From the NCBI RefSeq assembly GCF_000003815.2, contig NC_049989.1, forward strand, positions 11,487,273 through 11,551,272: a stretch of DNA of 64,000 bases. The letters are read 5' to 3'. Below, in pieces: positions 33,950 through 48,900 of the stretch; positions within the stretch are counted from its first letter, which is position 1; every line of letters begins with the position of its first letter. The DNA comes from Branchiostoma floridae (lineage: Eukaryota; Chordata; Leptocardii; Amphioxiformes; Branchiostomatidae). The notes beneath the pieces are model-generated. The model saw nothing but the letters and a program-made list of their open reading frames with translations. It ran no database searches and had not been told where the DNA came from. A program made the position numbers and the translations under genes.

Positions 33950-36900
33950 TTAAAGCATGCTTAGCCTCTTCTTTGCTTCCATCTCTGTCATCACCGCAGA
34001 CCTGCATGGGGGAGGGGGGCAACAGGGCAGGTCAGTTAGTCTCCATCACAATATTTTTGAGACATTTTAACAGTGTTACTGGCTAACCCCTGCAGTGCAT
34101 GCACAACATGTAAACAGTTGAGATATTTCAAAATCTGTCCTGAGCTTGAAACACAAAAACACATATTCTGATGTTTTAAGTTCTCTGACACCAACTGGCA
34201 AAAAACACACCCCATTCTATAGCTCAAATCAAACAATGTCCTTCATTGAATCAAGTTTACTAATACTGTCAAATTTTACTAATACTGCCTAAATACAATA
34301 GTGAACAGTGCAAAGTAAAAACAAATCTGTTAAAATTTGCTTTAAAGCATATTTTTTCTGATACTGGATTTGCACAGATGAAAAGGTTGCTTTAGACCAG
34401 GCTTGACCCCTGACCCCCCAAAAAGTCAAAGTCCTTCCCATGCCTGATGGCGCATAGGGTGGCGCCCATCTCCGTTTCAGTAGCCCTGGGCCACACAACT
34501 TAGTCCAATGACTATAGCAGGGGGCTAGTCCACTGGTAGTGGCGTGTGTTCAACTTCCATACTCCTTCCCGAATGCTGAGTTCTAAGCAGAGAAAGCAGC
34601 ATGTACCATTTTTAAAGTCTTTGGTGTGACTCGGCCAGGGATCGAACTCACGACCTACCAAATGCAAGGCGAACACTCTACCCACTAGGCCATTGACCCC
34701 TGAACCTCACCTGGCGAGTTTCCCAGCATGCTCTGATCTCCTTTTGCGGGAGCTGCGAGTCCGTGCGCTGATGCTGCCTTCCTGTTCCGAGTCTACAGCG
34801 CTCATGTCCGACATACTAGAGGCGTTGGACAAGGTTTCTGGGGAAGAAATAATTATTGCTTTCTTACGAAGGAAGAAACATTACATGTACTAGAACTACA
34901 TCTTAAAATTGAATGAGAATAGATTGTAGATGTAAGTTCCTAGAGCCTGCTAGATAACATAGAACAAGCATAATTTGAAAGACTGGCTCTGTAACAGATA
35001 ACGTGTATGTCAGCATTACTTGGTGTACAGTACTACTAAGAAGCTATAATCAAACCTCATATTAAACACATCTATAAAAGTCTTGCACAATGCAAATGTT
35101 TTTTCCTGTACTTCAGCTAAATAGCATTGCTACAACTTTACTGTAGTGGAGTAATACAAGTATCTTGCTGAACAGGCAAATAAGTGACAGGCAGTATCCA
35201 AACCTAGTTACAACAGAACTTGAACAAACAGTCACAAGTAGAGAAACTGTAAATGTTGGTCGTCATGTATGAATACTGTTAATCCAATTTTCATCAATCA
35301 ATGACAGTTTTGTAAAGGTATGGTACATACATAAACAGCACATCTTTATCACAGGGAATGTCACCGTGATAAGACCAGGTCATTCCCCGTGATGAAGATG
35401 TGGTGTTAGACATCGAAAATTTGGGAGGTATGTAACTTACCTTAACAAAACAGTCATTGATTGATACAAATTGGAGTAACTGTAAATGTTGGGACCTCAC
35501 CATGCACAGCCTTCAATCTGTTGCCCCGTCTGGTGTGAGGTGGGGACAGACTAAACATGTCTACATCAGACCACACTTCAGAAACTGTCGTGCTCTCTGA
35601 TTCTACAGGTTAGACATGAAACACAGGCTTCTGTTAGTGCAGTGATATTAGTAAGAGCATTAGAAGCACAAGATGCACAATACTAGAGCCATGCATTAAA
35701 AAAAGTAGTATAGCAGACACTTTGATTATAAAATTTGAAAAGATGCTCAAACCATTTTTAGCACAAATAAACAAAAGGGTAATAATTTTAAGATGTACAA
35801 GCACATTTTAAGGCTTCATCATATTTCTTATACTAATACTTTAGTGACTGTTAGTTAAAACTACCATATCTTCTGTTAGCAGATGAGAGCTACAAATGCC
35901 AGTTCTTAAGTTTATGCCTGGTATCAAAAGGTGGTGATCTTTAGTAAAGAATGACTACTTGTCTTACTTCATCTGTGAACATGCTTTACACATACAAGAT
36001 CTACACATTTATATATAGTTACCTCTTTTAACCCTGCTCCTTGTTGCTGGCTTGTTGTCACCCCCCGCTTCAGGTGGATTCTCCTGGGAACTGTCTAAGA
36101 CAATGAGCTCTGGACCACTCTCCATCTCTGTCTTCATCTTCTCAACATCTCCTTCTCCGTCACCAGTTGTCTTCACCTTCTTCGGTGGAGATTCCTTGTC
36201 TCTTCCTGTTGCTCTCTTTCTTATGCTTCTTCTGGTTGCCTGGCTGTCAGAGACGTCGAGATCGGCCGCAATGCCAGCAGCCTTGCTTCTCCTTCTACTA
36301 CTACTGCTCTGTGAGCTAACGCTAAGATCTGAGTCAGTGTGTTGGGAGCCTATGTCCTCTAACATAACCCTGGGTACCTTGCTTCTTCTGGAACGTGTGC
36401 CAGAGGTACTTGGAAGGGTTGTATCAATAGGTTTTTGCTCATTGTCATCGTTGTCTTCTTCCTGGACCACAGGTTCCATCTCAAGTTTCCTTAAACTCCT
36501 CCTGCTCTTCCTCCTGGTCCCGCTATCAGACATGGATGACACAGATGTCAGCGAGCTAGAGTCTGAAGGGATGGGTGACTTAGATCTGGTTCTGAGGACC
36601 ATCCTTCCCTTGGGAACGTCCAAGCCGGCCGAGGATGCATCTCTCTTGCTGCCCGTCCCTTCAGCAGGTTGTCCTTTATCTTTATCAGCAGTGCCTTCAA
36701 AGTCAAGCCTCTTGGCATTACCAGTAAGATCTGGGGCCACCACCACTTTAGGATTGTACGCCTTTATGATGAGTTCACCACTTGGCGACTGCACGACCAC
36801 GGGTTTGTGGTCAGGAGAATCGCTGCTCACCCTAACCATGATGGCTCCACTGGTTGAAAACTGTAACTCAGGACTACCTTGGGGAGAGACCAACTTGATC

Positions 36901-39900
36901 CTGTCTTCCTCTCCCTTGTTTCTCTTTGGAGTTGGCGATGACTTAACCATCCGTAACACTTTGCTTTGCTTCTTGCCTGCACTTTTTGTCAGTTGTTCTG
37001 AGCTCATGTCACTGGATTGTGCCATTGCAACATCAGCCTCCTCTTCCCCTCTCTCCACAACTGCTGTTTCTGTGTTTGGTGTCACATCTGTTGTAGATGT
37101 TGACGTTTCCTGACTTCCTTTGTCTTCTGTGTCCAGCTCTGACTCCTCTGACTGTGCAACAGTTTCCTCTGACAACTTCTCACTTTGCGTCTCCAACTCT
37201 TTTTGACTACTTTTCTCAGCTTCTTTTTTGTTGTTCAACTCTAGCTTCCTTCTGCGCAGACTTTTCCTCCTGTTGTTAGAAGACAGGGAGCTATCGCTAG
37301 AATCTGGAGCCGCCTCGCTATTGGGCTCTTCTCCGACGGGCTGCAATGTTTGCTGCTGGGAGGTTTTGCGGCGTTCTCGTTTCACCATGGGGGTTGGTTC
37401 CCTCTCCTTGGTTTCCTTGGCACTCATTCCTGAAGACGTCACTGTCTTGGAAGACTCCTCGCCTTCATCAGAACACACACTCTCTGACAACAACTCGTCT
37501 ACCTTTGAAGTGTCCGGATCTTTTGCTGTTGGGTGCTCCTCAGGTGAATCTTGGCTAGTTAAAGTCCCATCTGCAGGAGTTTCACTTTTCTCTGTCTGGT
37601 CAGAAACTACGTCACCAGCATCTGCTCCTTCCATGATAACATCGGGGAAAGTTTGCTTCTCGATGTACTTGCCGTAACTCTGGCCCAGTGTGGAGCGCCG
37701 CCGCTTGTCTGACGACTTCGAGGGAGGGGTAACTGGAGCGAGGCTCTTCACGTCATCTTCACTGTTTTCCTCGGCTATTTTCTCCGTCACTTCTGCCGCC
37801 AGCTCGTGGAGCTCCTCATCTGTTGACAGCCACCGTCTACGGGTTGCCGGCGACGACACCAACCTTGTAGTCTTCACAGGGGACGCCTTTGAGGGAGAGA
37901 GGTTAGCTCTTGCAGGGGAAGGCTTTCCTCTAGCTGGTGACAAAGGGGTCTTGAAGATGCTTTCCATCTGGGTTTCCCCCATCTCTGTGATGTTAGCTGT
38001 AGGTGCCTCTGCAACAACTTCTTCATCTAGTTCCTGTTCTACTTCTTCACCAGTATTACTTCCATTTGCTTCAACTACCAATGGCATGATGTCAGATTGG
38101 TCCAAATTAGGTTTTGCTGGAGTGCCTAGTTTATGATGCAACTTCAGGATACTTGGAGTAACGCTATCATCAGGATCGGACTGGGAGTCAGGAACAGACC
38201 CATCCTGTATATCTACAAGCCCCTGCTCTTCTACAGTGGGAGACCCCTCATTGTGACTTATACCCTGTGACTGGAATCCTTCTTCATCATCAGCATCTGA
38301 CTGTTTGCCAGAGTCAGCATCACATTCCACTACTGCTGATTCAGTGCCCTTTTTAACTTGGCTCTCCTCACTAAGTGTGATCTCAGCTTCTTGGCAGTTT
38401 TCTTTATTTTCAACATTTTCTGCACTTGAAACTTCTTTGATACCTTCAGACGTGTCTGTTTTACTTCCCTCTTTGTTGATGTCCACCTGCAGTTCCTGTT
38501 CTCCCTCCTTGGTGGTGTTCATAAACTTCTCCACGTCTTGAAGCAACTCGGACGCAGTCGCCTTGAATGCCATCATTTCAACACTCTCCTGGCTGGAGTC
38601 ATAGCTCTCTCCTTCCAGACATTTAATGTCTTCAAAACTTCTCTCAAGCTTATCCTGTTCCTTGCCACCTCCCTCCTTACTCTTCTTGCCTTTCTTCTTT
38701 TCTTTCTTACCCTTCTTATGTGGCTTTTCTACAGACTTTTGAATGTCTGTTCCATGCTTAACAAGTTTTCTGCCACTTCCTTTGTCAAGAGAGGTGATCT
38801 TGACAACTTCCATTTCTTGTTCAGAAACACTTTCTCCTACTGTGGCTGACATGCTGTCTTCACTGGCCCCCAGTTTGCTGTTCTCTACATCTACTGTCTG
38901 TTCCTCTGTGCTGTCCATGCTGTCCTTCTGTGCTGCTCTTGCTGCTGCTCTTGCTGCCCTCCCCTGTAGAGGAGAGATGGGGCTCTTGATAGCCCATGGA
39001 CCGGAGGTGCTGTCCCTCTCCTCTTGAGCTCTGCTCCTGACACTGTGCTTCCTGTAGGTCTGCAGGGAGTGAGCCACGATCTCTGCAACTTCCTCCTTTC
39101 TCTTTGCTTTACTTTTTGGCACCTGAAAATCAACCAGAAAGACATTTAATATAAAGCCGTCATCCTCAAGTGAAGCACAAAGCATTTTCTAGTAACTAGC
39201 GGTAGTGCGGCTTTGCTACGACTTGTGTTTTTGGCCTAACACACCGGGTCATCCCCACTTTTCTCAATACATATGTAGGTTCTTTATGTAAAGAGGTTTG
39301 ATGCTTTATAGGCTAAGGTCTAAAGCTCCCAAAAAATGAGGTTAAAGGCTTTATGTCCCCCTACAAAAGGATGATACAATGTTTATTTTCCAGTCATGTC
39401 TAGTCCTGGGCACGAACCCAAGCCACTGGCTACACCGAATTCAAACCAGATGTGGTTGTAGACACGAATGACATATCTTGCAGGTGGTTACTTAGTAAGA
39501 GATGTTTTATTGCCAGTATCACTACAGCAATAAAACTGTAGTTCCACCGAGTAGGCTGTAAAGATGGAGCAAAAGTCTCTATACTGGTGACAAAAAACAA
39601 TATTGTCACATCCAATATCTTACCTGGAACTCTACTTCCTCCACATCTGAATCTTCACTGCCCTCCTTCTCCTCAGGCATGTCCTGCCCTACGTTGATCC
39701 CCCCCAGCAGAGAGTGGATCTGCCCCAGGAGCTGGGTCTCCTTCCCACTGTGGTCCACTTCATCTGTTCCCATCTACACAATACAAACACAAACAGGACC
39801 TTAGAATATAATCACAGTCCCATGTGCAGAAATTCTATCACACAACGTGTGGAGTTTCCACACGACATGGGCAGCTTTCCACATGACGTTTTGAATCTCC

Positions 39901-42900
39901 ACACGTTGTGTGAAAACTGCAAACGTTGTGTGGAAATTCCACACATCGTGTGATAGAACTTCTGTTTCTAGTTGAGAACATGTGAATATCTGTTTCAAAA
40001 GGGAAACAGAAAAAGATGAGTTTTCCAATTGGGAGATACTGTAACAGTTCTACCTTGAGATTCATAGCTGAAATTTGAAATTCCTTTCATAAGTAGGTAA
40101 AATATAGGCCCATTTTTGACCAACAAAATCAAACAGTTGGGTGAAAGTTTCTGTGTCTGAAGACAGGCCATCTCTATGCTGGTCATGCAAATCTTCAGCA
40201 AAAGCCAGAAAATATTCCTCCTGTGTAAAGTAAACTGAAAGGAAGTGGGTCATATGCTATGAAGCCTCCTCTCGTCATTTCCTTTGCAGATACCGTATGC
40301 ATATTACAGACAATCTTCGCTCACACCAATAGTCGCACAGCAGTATACTGTTGTCATTCTAACACAGGCCTTAAGGAGTTATCACACAAGCGTGTATATC
40401 AAGTTCGTACGAGGTCCGTATTGACATTTTCTTGTTGTGCGCACAATTCGCACCTCAACCGATTTGTGTCAGTTTACGGTACACCTAAGCTACTGGACTG
40501 TACTGTCCATATGCCTGCATACCTAAAACTAGCACAAAACGATCAAGATGTGTATGAGATGCATATTGTGCATACGACTGCATACGGAAAAAAAAATCAA
40601 TAGACCTTATATGGATTTGGTATATAGACTGGTGTGACATGTACTCTCTTGTATTCTCTTCAGAAGTATGTTCTTGTCTTGTAATTCTTATTTGAAAGTC
40701 TGTATTTAGTGAAAGATTCATCTAAAATGGTGTGCCTCTATCAGAATCCACCAGTACTGCACCTGTACTGCTGTGTCCCCATCCTTTGTTGTGTCCACAA
40801 AGAACAGGTCTGTGTCACCACCAAGCCTAGTCTCTTTCTCTGCCTGAACTTTGACCTCTGGTTGCTCAACACTCTCAGACTGCTCAAGACCTTCGGTCAA
40901 AAGCTGTGGAGTAAACAACAACACAAAGGGATGAAAATATATATATATATATATATATACATTCATAGTAACATTCTAAACCATACTACCCTAGGAATAA
41001 TTTGTTAGAAACAATTTCTTTAAGAAAGAAAATGAAAGGTTAGACATCTGAGAAAATATCAGCTCGTTCCAAAGGGAATGTACTAAATGTACACCAGAAA
41101 TACATAGAGTCTATACATGTCAAAGTGTTAAAATATGTTTGGTATAAATGTAACAATAGTCATTTGGCTATCTGAAGGTGTCATATACCTTTACCTGTAT
41201 AGCCATAATATCCGTCCTTCAGATTAACACATCAACTTCTGTATCTGTATAGTCTGTACATCCACCAATCGACCTAATTAACACACCAGCTTCTGTATTT
41301 GTATTTGTATCTGTACATGTATAGGCATTATATTGCCTTTGGCTTAACAGACAAACTTCTGTATCTGTATCTGTATATGTATATTATTAACCAGTATTTC
41401 CACTCTTTGGCTTAAAAGTTTATAAAACACCAGCTTCTCAGTCTGTATCTGTTTTGAGCTAGGAAATTTGGCAGCTTAACAGCTTAACATACCAACTGCT
41501 GTATCTTTACAGTAGGTAGTGTATTAGGCCTTAGGCATAACAAACCAACTTCTGTATCTGTATAGTAGGTAGTGTATTAGGCCTTAGGCATAACAAACCA
41601 ACTTCTGTATCTGTATAGTAGGTAGTGTATTAGGCCTTAGGCATAACAAACCAACTTCTGTATCTGTATAGTAGGTAGTGTATTAGGCCTTAGGCATAAC
41701 AAACCAACTTCTGTATCTGTATAGTAGGTAGTGTATTAGGCCTTAGGCATAACAAACCAACTTCTGTATCTGTATCTGTATAGACAGTATATTGGGCCTT
41801 AAGCTTATTGGCATAACAACTTCTGTATCTGTATTCTGTATGGCCAATATTTCCACCCTTAAGCTTAAAACACTGTAGCTGTATCTGTACTAGTCAGTAT
41901 ATCAGGCCTTCGACTTACAACACCAACTTCTGTATCCGTATTCTGTATAGCCTGACAGTGTATATCCTACTAATGGCTTAATGCACTGGTCAGCTTGAAA
42001 TAGATGTCATATTTCAAAGACATTTAGGTGTGAAAACACACGTGCATCTGTATGGCAGGTGTATAATTGGCTCACCAGGTAACACATCACATCACAGTTT
42101 CTACAAAGGTCTAATAAATTGACAAATAATTGCCTTGTCTACTTTCTTAATGCCGTGTCTCAGAGTACTAACAAAGTGACTGAGCAAATATTTCCAACTG
42201 TTTTGTATACACACACTGTTGAGAAAGCAAAAGTTTGCGCCTGAAAAGACCGCAGTAATTGAGTAAGCAATGCTGTGTTCTTCTTTCCCACGCCATGACA
42301 GTTACACAATAGGTTCTAACTCTTAAACAAACGAGATAAATATAGAGATACAGACATGCGCAGTTTGAGGGGTGTACTTTGCACAGGTAGACCTGGTTCT
42401 GTTGTGTTGAGTCAACAGTGCAAAACGGTCCCCAGCAACGGGGAACAGACAACACAGAAAAGACACCAGACCTGACAAGGAAGAAAATCCCTTTCCTTAA
42501 CTCTGCAGCTCAAAAGCTTGAAGGATGCAGAAACTTAAAGAAGATGTGGTATTTTTCTACTCCTCTTGCTTGTGATGCTCCATGTCAATCCTGAGAAGTA
42601 CTTCAAAGGTTTGAAACTTTGAGAGACAAAACGGGTAAGTTACATTTCTCTACGTCTTTTCTGTTTAGTCATAGTGTTGTTACAACATAGACTGATAGAG
42701 CTTTTGAAAAAGAAAAGTAAAAAAGTATTACTGTATTTTCTCTTTAAAGTATACATCATGTTTTCTTATCTCTTTCCCCGGGTAATTTTGCATAAATCAA
42801 GGACTTTTATACAATATCCTCGCTTATCATTTGTAAAAATGTCAGGATTCCCCACTGGCATTGTGTCTACAAAATTGTGAATCCCCTACAGTACTGCAAA

Positions 42901-45900
42901 TTACAAAACCGCACAGAATAGAAGAAAAAGTTACATTGATTATAGTTTTGCATCCTTCCTAGCACTGTAGCACCACGTTGTATTATTTGAGGTCTTTCTT
43001 CTTGCATCTGTCCAATAACCTTAAATAAAGTAAACACCCCAACTTTGGCAACTTGCAGCACCTTTGGGGATTTTAAAATGTTTAAAAAAGTGTGTACTTT
43101 ATTCAAGAGAATATGGTACACACATTCAACAAATTGGAGAAGTAATACTTTTCAGTAGTGTTTGTCACAATCAGGGGAGCAGATGTAAAGCAGCAAACTT
43201 TGGACCACTCGACTTTTGTACGTAACAGCAAACTGACCAAAGAGCAAAGTTTGCACTATTTACTTAGTTTGGCTGAATCACATGTTTTAACTAGACGAGA
43301 CGTCCTCATTTCAACATTGGAATGGCAGTTAACAGCTAGCTTTAGACAAAAATTGATGAATTTTAACTAATGAGTGCATGCAGCAATTCTGGTTGCCCAT
43401 GAAAGACTACAAATCAAAATGAGATATCCCATTTTGAGGATTACGTTCAAAATGTCCATGTGCTTTGGGAATGTGAGTGGGGAATGGGTGGGGCAAGGGG
43501 TTTTGGCAGCTACATGAAGTTACAAAGGTAACGATCAGTAATTTCTGAGTATGTAATGTTTAAGGGCAATAAAACACTCGAAAAAAATGGATGACAATTG
43601 TTGAAGTTTACTCAATGGAATTTCTTGAACCCTTTTAGAAAACTTTCCAAAATGGAGGAAAGGGACGTGGAACTTTTGCGAGATCACCAGCGCGACATCG
43701 TGAATAATCTCCGTGTACGAGACATCAAGTCCTACCTAATCGAAAAGAAGGTCTTCAACTCCGACATGTTTGAAGAGATACAAATGGAGCCAACGAGAAG
43801 GCAACAAGCTGAAAAGTTTCTAGACCTGCTTGTTTTGAGGGGTCCCGATGCCTTTGGACACTTCTGTGATGCTCTCAAAATCGACTACAATTTCCTCTTT
43901 GAAAAACTCACAACGGATCAAAAGAAAACACCAGATCAATCATCGCTCAAGGAGGAAAACAAAAGACTGAAAAATGACAACGTATCAAAAGGAAGGAAAC
44001 TTGCTGAGGTTTCCAAAGTGTTGTCTTTTCTGTACCAAACGTTGGAAAACATTGAAAAGGAGCTATCTGAAGGGGTGTCATATGACGATGTGATCAAGCT
44101 GGTTAAGAAAGGAATGAGGAAGCTGCATAAACACCTGCCACTGTCCAGACTTCAAAACAGACGTTCACCAAAGGAGAAAACAGTTTCTGCTCCAAATATA
44201 CAACCTGACAAGAGTAAAGACACCACCACAAATGTGAACGACAAAATCATGACCAAACCGCAACAAACCAAGAGCAGTACATCAACACTGTTAAGTTCAT
44301 CAGAAACTACCGAGAGGACACTAAGTCAGCACTATACAAAGCAAGATGCTAAGAAAAGAGAGGGGTGTGATGATCTGTCAACTATCTCATCTTCAACAGC
44401 CTCCCAACCTTCATCTGAAGAGAACTCAGGGATGTCAAAAGTACCCTACCAGCAAAGCTTTGAAGGGCTAATACGTGACAAGCTTCCTACCAAGTCAGAA
44501 AAAGAAAGCAACCTCCCCCCTGCACCCATTATCTGGAAGGCTAGACAGCAAGTATCAAAAACAGGAACCAGTCAAACAAAAGAACCAAAAGATTACACAG
44601 AGGCAAAGCACAAACAAGAAAGGACTGGTTTCACAAACTCTTTGTTTACTTCTGAGAGTCAAGGAACGTCCAACACTGTTAACCCATACAGAGGTAGAAG
44701 ACACTCTCTTCAACGAACACAGATACAACCGTTTGGTCAGATCAGAGTTTCTGGTTTTAAAACTAGTGGTGGTGTGGTCAACAACACTAGTTCATATCCT
44801 GCACATGCGTTTCAGCCAATCCAGGTTCAGGCCTGGAAAACAAGATCTAGAGAAGATGCTAGAAAAGAAGATCAACCTACGCTTGCGCAGAAAAGAAACT
44901 TGCAAAAAAGCCAATCTCTTCCCAAACTTTAAGGTTTAGTTGAAAAGGATGTAGCTTACTACATGTAAGCAAGGAGGTTAAAAAGCATAGCTGAACCTTG
45001 CTCAAGCATTTTTCTGTTTGAAATAAAGCAGTGAAAACTTCTAAGTTTACATGTGTACATGTTAGTATAGGACTTACAAAGTCTTGATGTGTCTGCCTTG
45101 ACTGCTACATTTGAATGACTGTACATTGTACAAGTTTTGTTAACACTGTTAGAATCAACACAATTTCTTAGTTCATGTGACATGTTTACCATGTGCTATT
45201 TACTAGTAACATAACTCACATCAAGAAGCTCCTCTCGGAAGTTCTGGCTTGCCTCCTGGATGATGAACTGAGTGACATGTGAGCTGCTCCACTTGGGAGT
45301 GTTTGGCACCTGGTCCATCAGGTCAGTACTGCACCTGCGCAACCAGGACAGGAAGCTAGGAGGCGCTGGTGTACTGAGGGCTGCCTGGGGACCCAAACAT
45401 AAACGGTAGATTATTTCTAACCATTGATTCTGAGAAAAGAAGAGACTGGATCAGGAATTCAATCTCTGTACCGAATCCACTGCTAAATCAACTCTGCAGC
45501 AGAAAGACTGCTAAAAATTGTCGGCACTATGCTTTAGCGGCATATTATTTTTATACAAAAAGAGAAACTCGAGTATGAACATGACGTCCTTTGATTTGTG
45601 CGTACAAAGTAACACTTACATGTAGGCACAGAGTAATGATATCAATAGCCAGATTACAACATATATATTTGCTTGTTTGCACTGACGTTGTGAAGAAATA
45701 CAGATATGTTCATGCCCAGTACCTTCTGTAATGTCTTCCATGTGAGTGAGTTTTTCGGGATGACTTCCCTGGCTTTGCACACAGCACACATGTATCTAAT
45801 GTAAGACTGGTGAGTCAAGGGTGAGGGGGCAGTGTGCAGAAATCTCCTGCAATGATAGATCAAAATACCATGTTTTTAGAAAATAATACAGATATAGGTT

Positions 45901-48900
45901 ACCCAACAGATAAAGGTGAACTAGCATTACTACTAGCTAACAAAAAAGCAACATGTTTTGACCTCAACCAGAGGTCGTTCACTGAACTGAATTGAAATCT
46001 TCTCAGTCCAGGAAAATGTTTTCTTTGGGACAAGTCTTACCTGTAGATAGGTGTGAGGATAGCCCCATCTCTCCCACTGTCAGCCTCCAACTGCACAAGT
46101 ACATCCAGGATGTGAGCTGGGGAGTGGCCTGCAACAAACACAACAAGAGGTTCACATCATCACAACACTTCAATCATATTCATTTAAACCAATCCTGACT
46201 GTCCATCACAATTAGCAGTTCAACCAATGACAGCATGGCATTTAGCTGTTTAACCAATAAGGCTGCACCTCCATTAAATATTTGCATGTTTGTGTTTTGA
46301 CTAAGGTAGGTGGGGGTGTGGGATCAGTCTATTACAGGTGTAGATGATACTTGATTTAACCTTCCCTTACCATGTGCTCTTGTAAGTGCAGAATGGCAAT
46401 GCTTATACCCCCTTCACAATAGGCGCGATTCGATCGGAAGACTAGTTTACGAACTCTGATTGACATTTTCGTGAGTAAGACGTCCGGTGTTCTCACGATC
46501 ATCTTGCGATTTTTAGGGATCGCCGGCAGTTTCCAGGAGTCTTACGACGGTCGCGGTGCAGCGAAACATGTTCTTAACATATGCGACTAGTCGAAGGAAA
46601 TCTCCAAAATCGCACAGCTGTTACCGAGTCGCAGATTGTGCGTACAAATCGTGCGTACCTTGCAAGGGTATCGGTCAATAGTCTTGCGTCAATCCAACGA
46701 TTGAAGACCGATAGGCGAGCAAAGACATAGTTATTAATCATCGAGCGTAAATCGGATGGCGAACGCCCGTCAGTTGGGCAACGTTCGGGCGACGTTCGTC
46801 CGACTTCCGTTTGTTTACAAATATTGAATTTCTGGGAATGTGAGGGTAATTCTAACATTGTGGCCCCTGTGGCAGTATGTAGGCTGACTTTGTGACACAC
46901 TTTCTTTTCTTGCGTCATTTCTATTATGCCCGCGCATTCCATTCATTGTTTAAAAAGATTACGACAACAAAATAAGCAACATTTAATGATCTCTTGCCTT
47001 TTTTTAGGAACGTTTTGTGTTACCTTGTCCGCGTGCAAGAGGTCATGGGAGGTTTATTATCATAGATTTATTCACCGTCGATCTCACGAGCCTCGCGTAT
47101 ATGTGAGGGGGACAGTTTTGAGGCGAAAAATACGCAAGACCATCTTAAGATCTTAAAATCAGCCGACCTTCCTGCGATCGCGAAGAACGTCCGAAGATCG
47201 TATATAATGTGAAGGGGGTATTATGACACAACCCAGTATGAAGAAGGTTAATTGACTAACACTTCAGAAACTACTACTTCATGTGCTGTTATCATCTTTA
47301 TATGAAAAACATTTGAAATATGATCATTGTGCATGTGCTTACCTCATTCTGCATCAAAACTAGGACTTCACAATCTAGACTAAGTGGGCTGAATACTATA
47401 GATATACTGACTATTGCTTGTTTCTACAAACCTTAAAAATAGTTACTCACCAAGCCATACAAGTATGCAGTTTCCTATGGACTGTGACACATTGACAACG
47501 GACTCAGTGCTGCAAATGAGAAAACAGTTTTCTTTGATTCAAATATTCACAATAGCTTCAATCGGGCCTATGTGATTGTTGTTTGACTTTTACCAAAATG
47601 AGTCAAGTTAGTTTTACTCTAAGTAGCATATGAAGTTTACCCGAGTTGTGTTCTTGTCACCAGTAGACTCAGGTCCACATACAGGGAGACAAAAGCTGCC
47701 ACAAGGTCTTCATATGCAGTGTTCTCCCACTGAGTACACATGGCAAGAAAGGAAGTATGCACAACATTAGAATCTTATGGTGAGAAATGATTAGATAAGT
47801 AAGATATGCATCTACGACCTCTCGTCAGTCGCTAAAGAAAGGTAGCATATGCTATCTAAAATGTTGGCCCGGTTTCAAAATCTATCCAGTTGTTGAAGTA
47901 ACTGTTACTAGTACAATGTACCTTCCATTATGTAATGACTAAGTTTTCTTTTGGAAAAGAAAGATTTTGAAAACATAATCATAACTGATGGTTGTAGATC
48001 TACCCTTATGTAACAAAGAATCATAGCAAATTTACAATGCTAGCATCCCCAAAGACTGAAACAAAATAAGTTCCACTGTCACCTTGACTGCAGGGTCCCT
48101 TTGTATGTTGAGCACAGTAAGGAACCTGAGAACAATCTCCCTCAATTCTGCTGCTTGCTCCTGTGTGTCTCCCTGCAGGCAGTTGGCATATGCCTGCTCC
48201 AATCTCCTGGATACAAAATGTCCGAATTGTAAGTCCTGTAAACTGGGAAATTCAACTTCTACCTCAAGGCAGACAAAACAAACTTCCTATATCAAAACAG
48301 GAAAAAAAACAGCTCATCCATACCAACAGCACAGCAGCTATCTACCATTCAAAAATCACAACCATGGCATGTCCAGAACATAAGGTATCAAAGGTGGAAG
48401 TTCTGCTGCTGCAGCAGTAGCACTAAGACCCCGTTCACACTCAAAAAAATGAAGCGGCTTCAACGTGGAAGCCGCTTGAACGTGCAATCCGCTTCAAAAA
48501 AATTACGTTCACACTCATCACAGACAATCAGATTAATCGCACACAATCCAAGCTGATTGTGATTCCGTACCTGGACTTCAGGTACTTTTTGTACAACATT
48601 GTTTGTAGGTTTTCTCAAACCCACTCTTAATAGTCTTATATCATGATCCAGAGAGAGATCTGTTCAAAGATATGCTTCTTTTTTGTGATTTTTTTTTAGC
48701 TTGCTGTGGTTCCTCTCTCTTCGCGTGATAAAAAAAGCTTTGTTTGCTTCCCATTCCACTTGCCTTGACCCTACAGCGTTTTTTCTTTCTATCCAGACAT
48801 TATCATTGGGCACAAAAATTAGTAACGTGAGCAAACCTGTCAATGTGGCGTGTGTTCCTGCTCTCGATACATGGATATATAACCTCCAACAGGGGGCAAA

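Noticed and set aside
34610-34695. Genuine tRNA gene on the minus strand
   Set aside because: A and B boxes are present but there is no complete acceptor stem, and it carries a long SINE-like tail.
41521-41785. CRISPR-like regular repeats
   Set aside because: Head-to-tail 53-bp minisatellite without spacers, in a eukaryotic intron.
46574-46942. 122-codon frame inside the Harbinger-like element as a transposase
   Set aside because: No DDE or MADF-like motif; the frame lies in the CpG-rich inverted interior and looks incidental.
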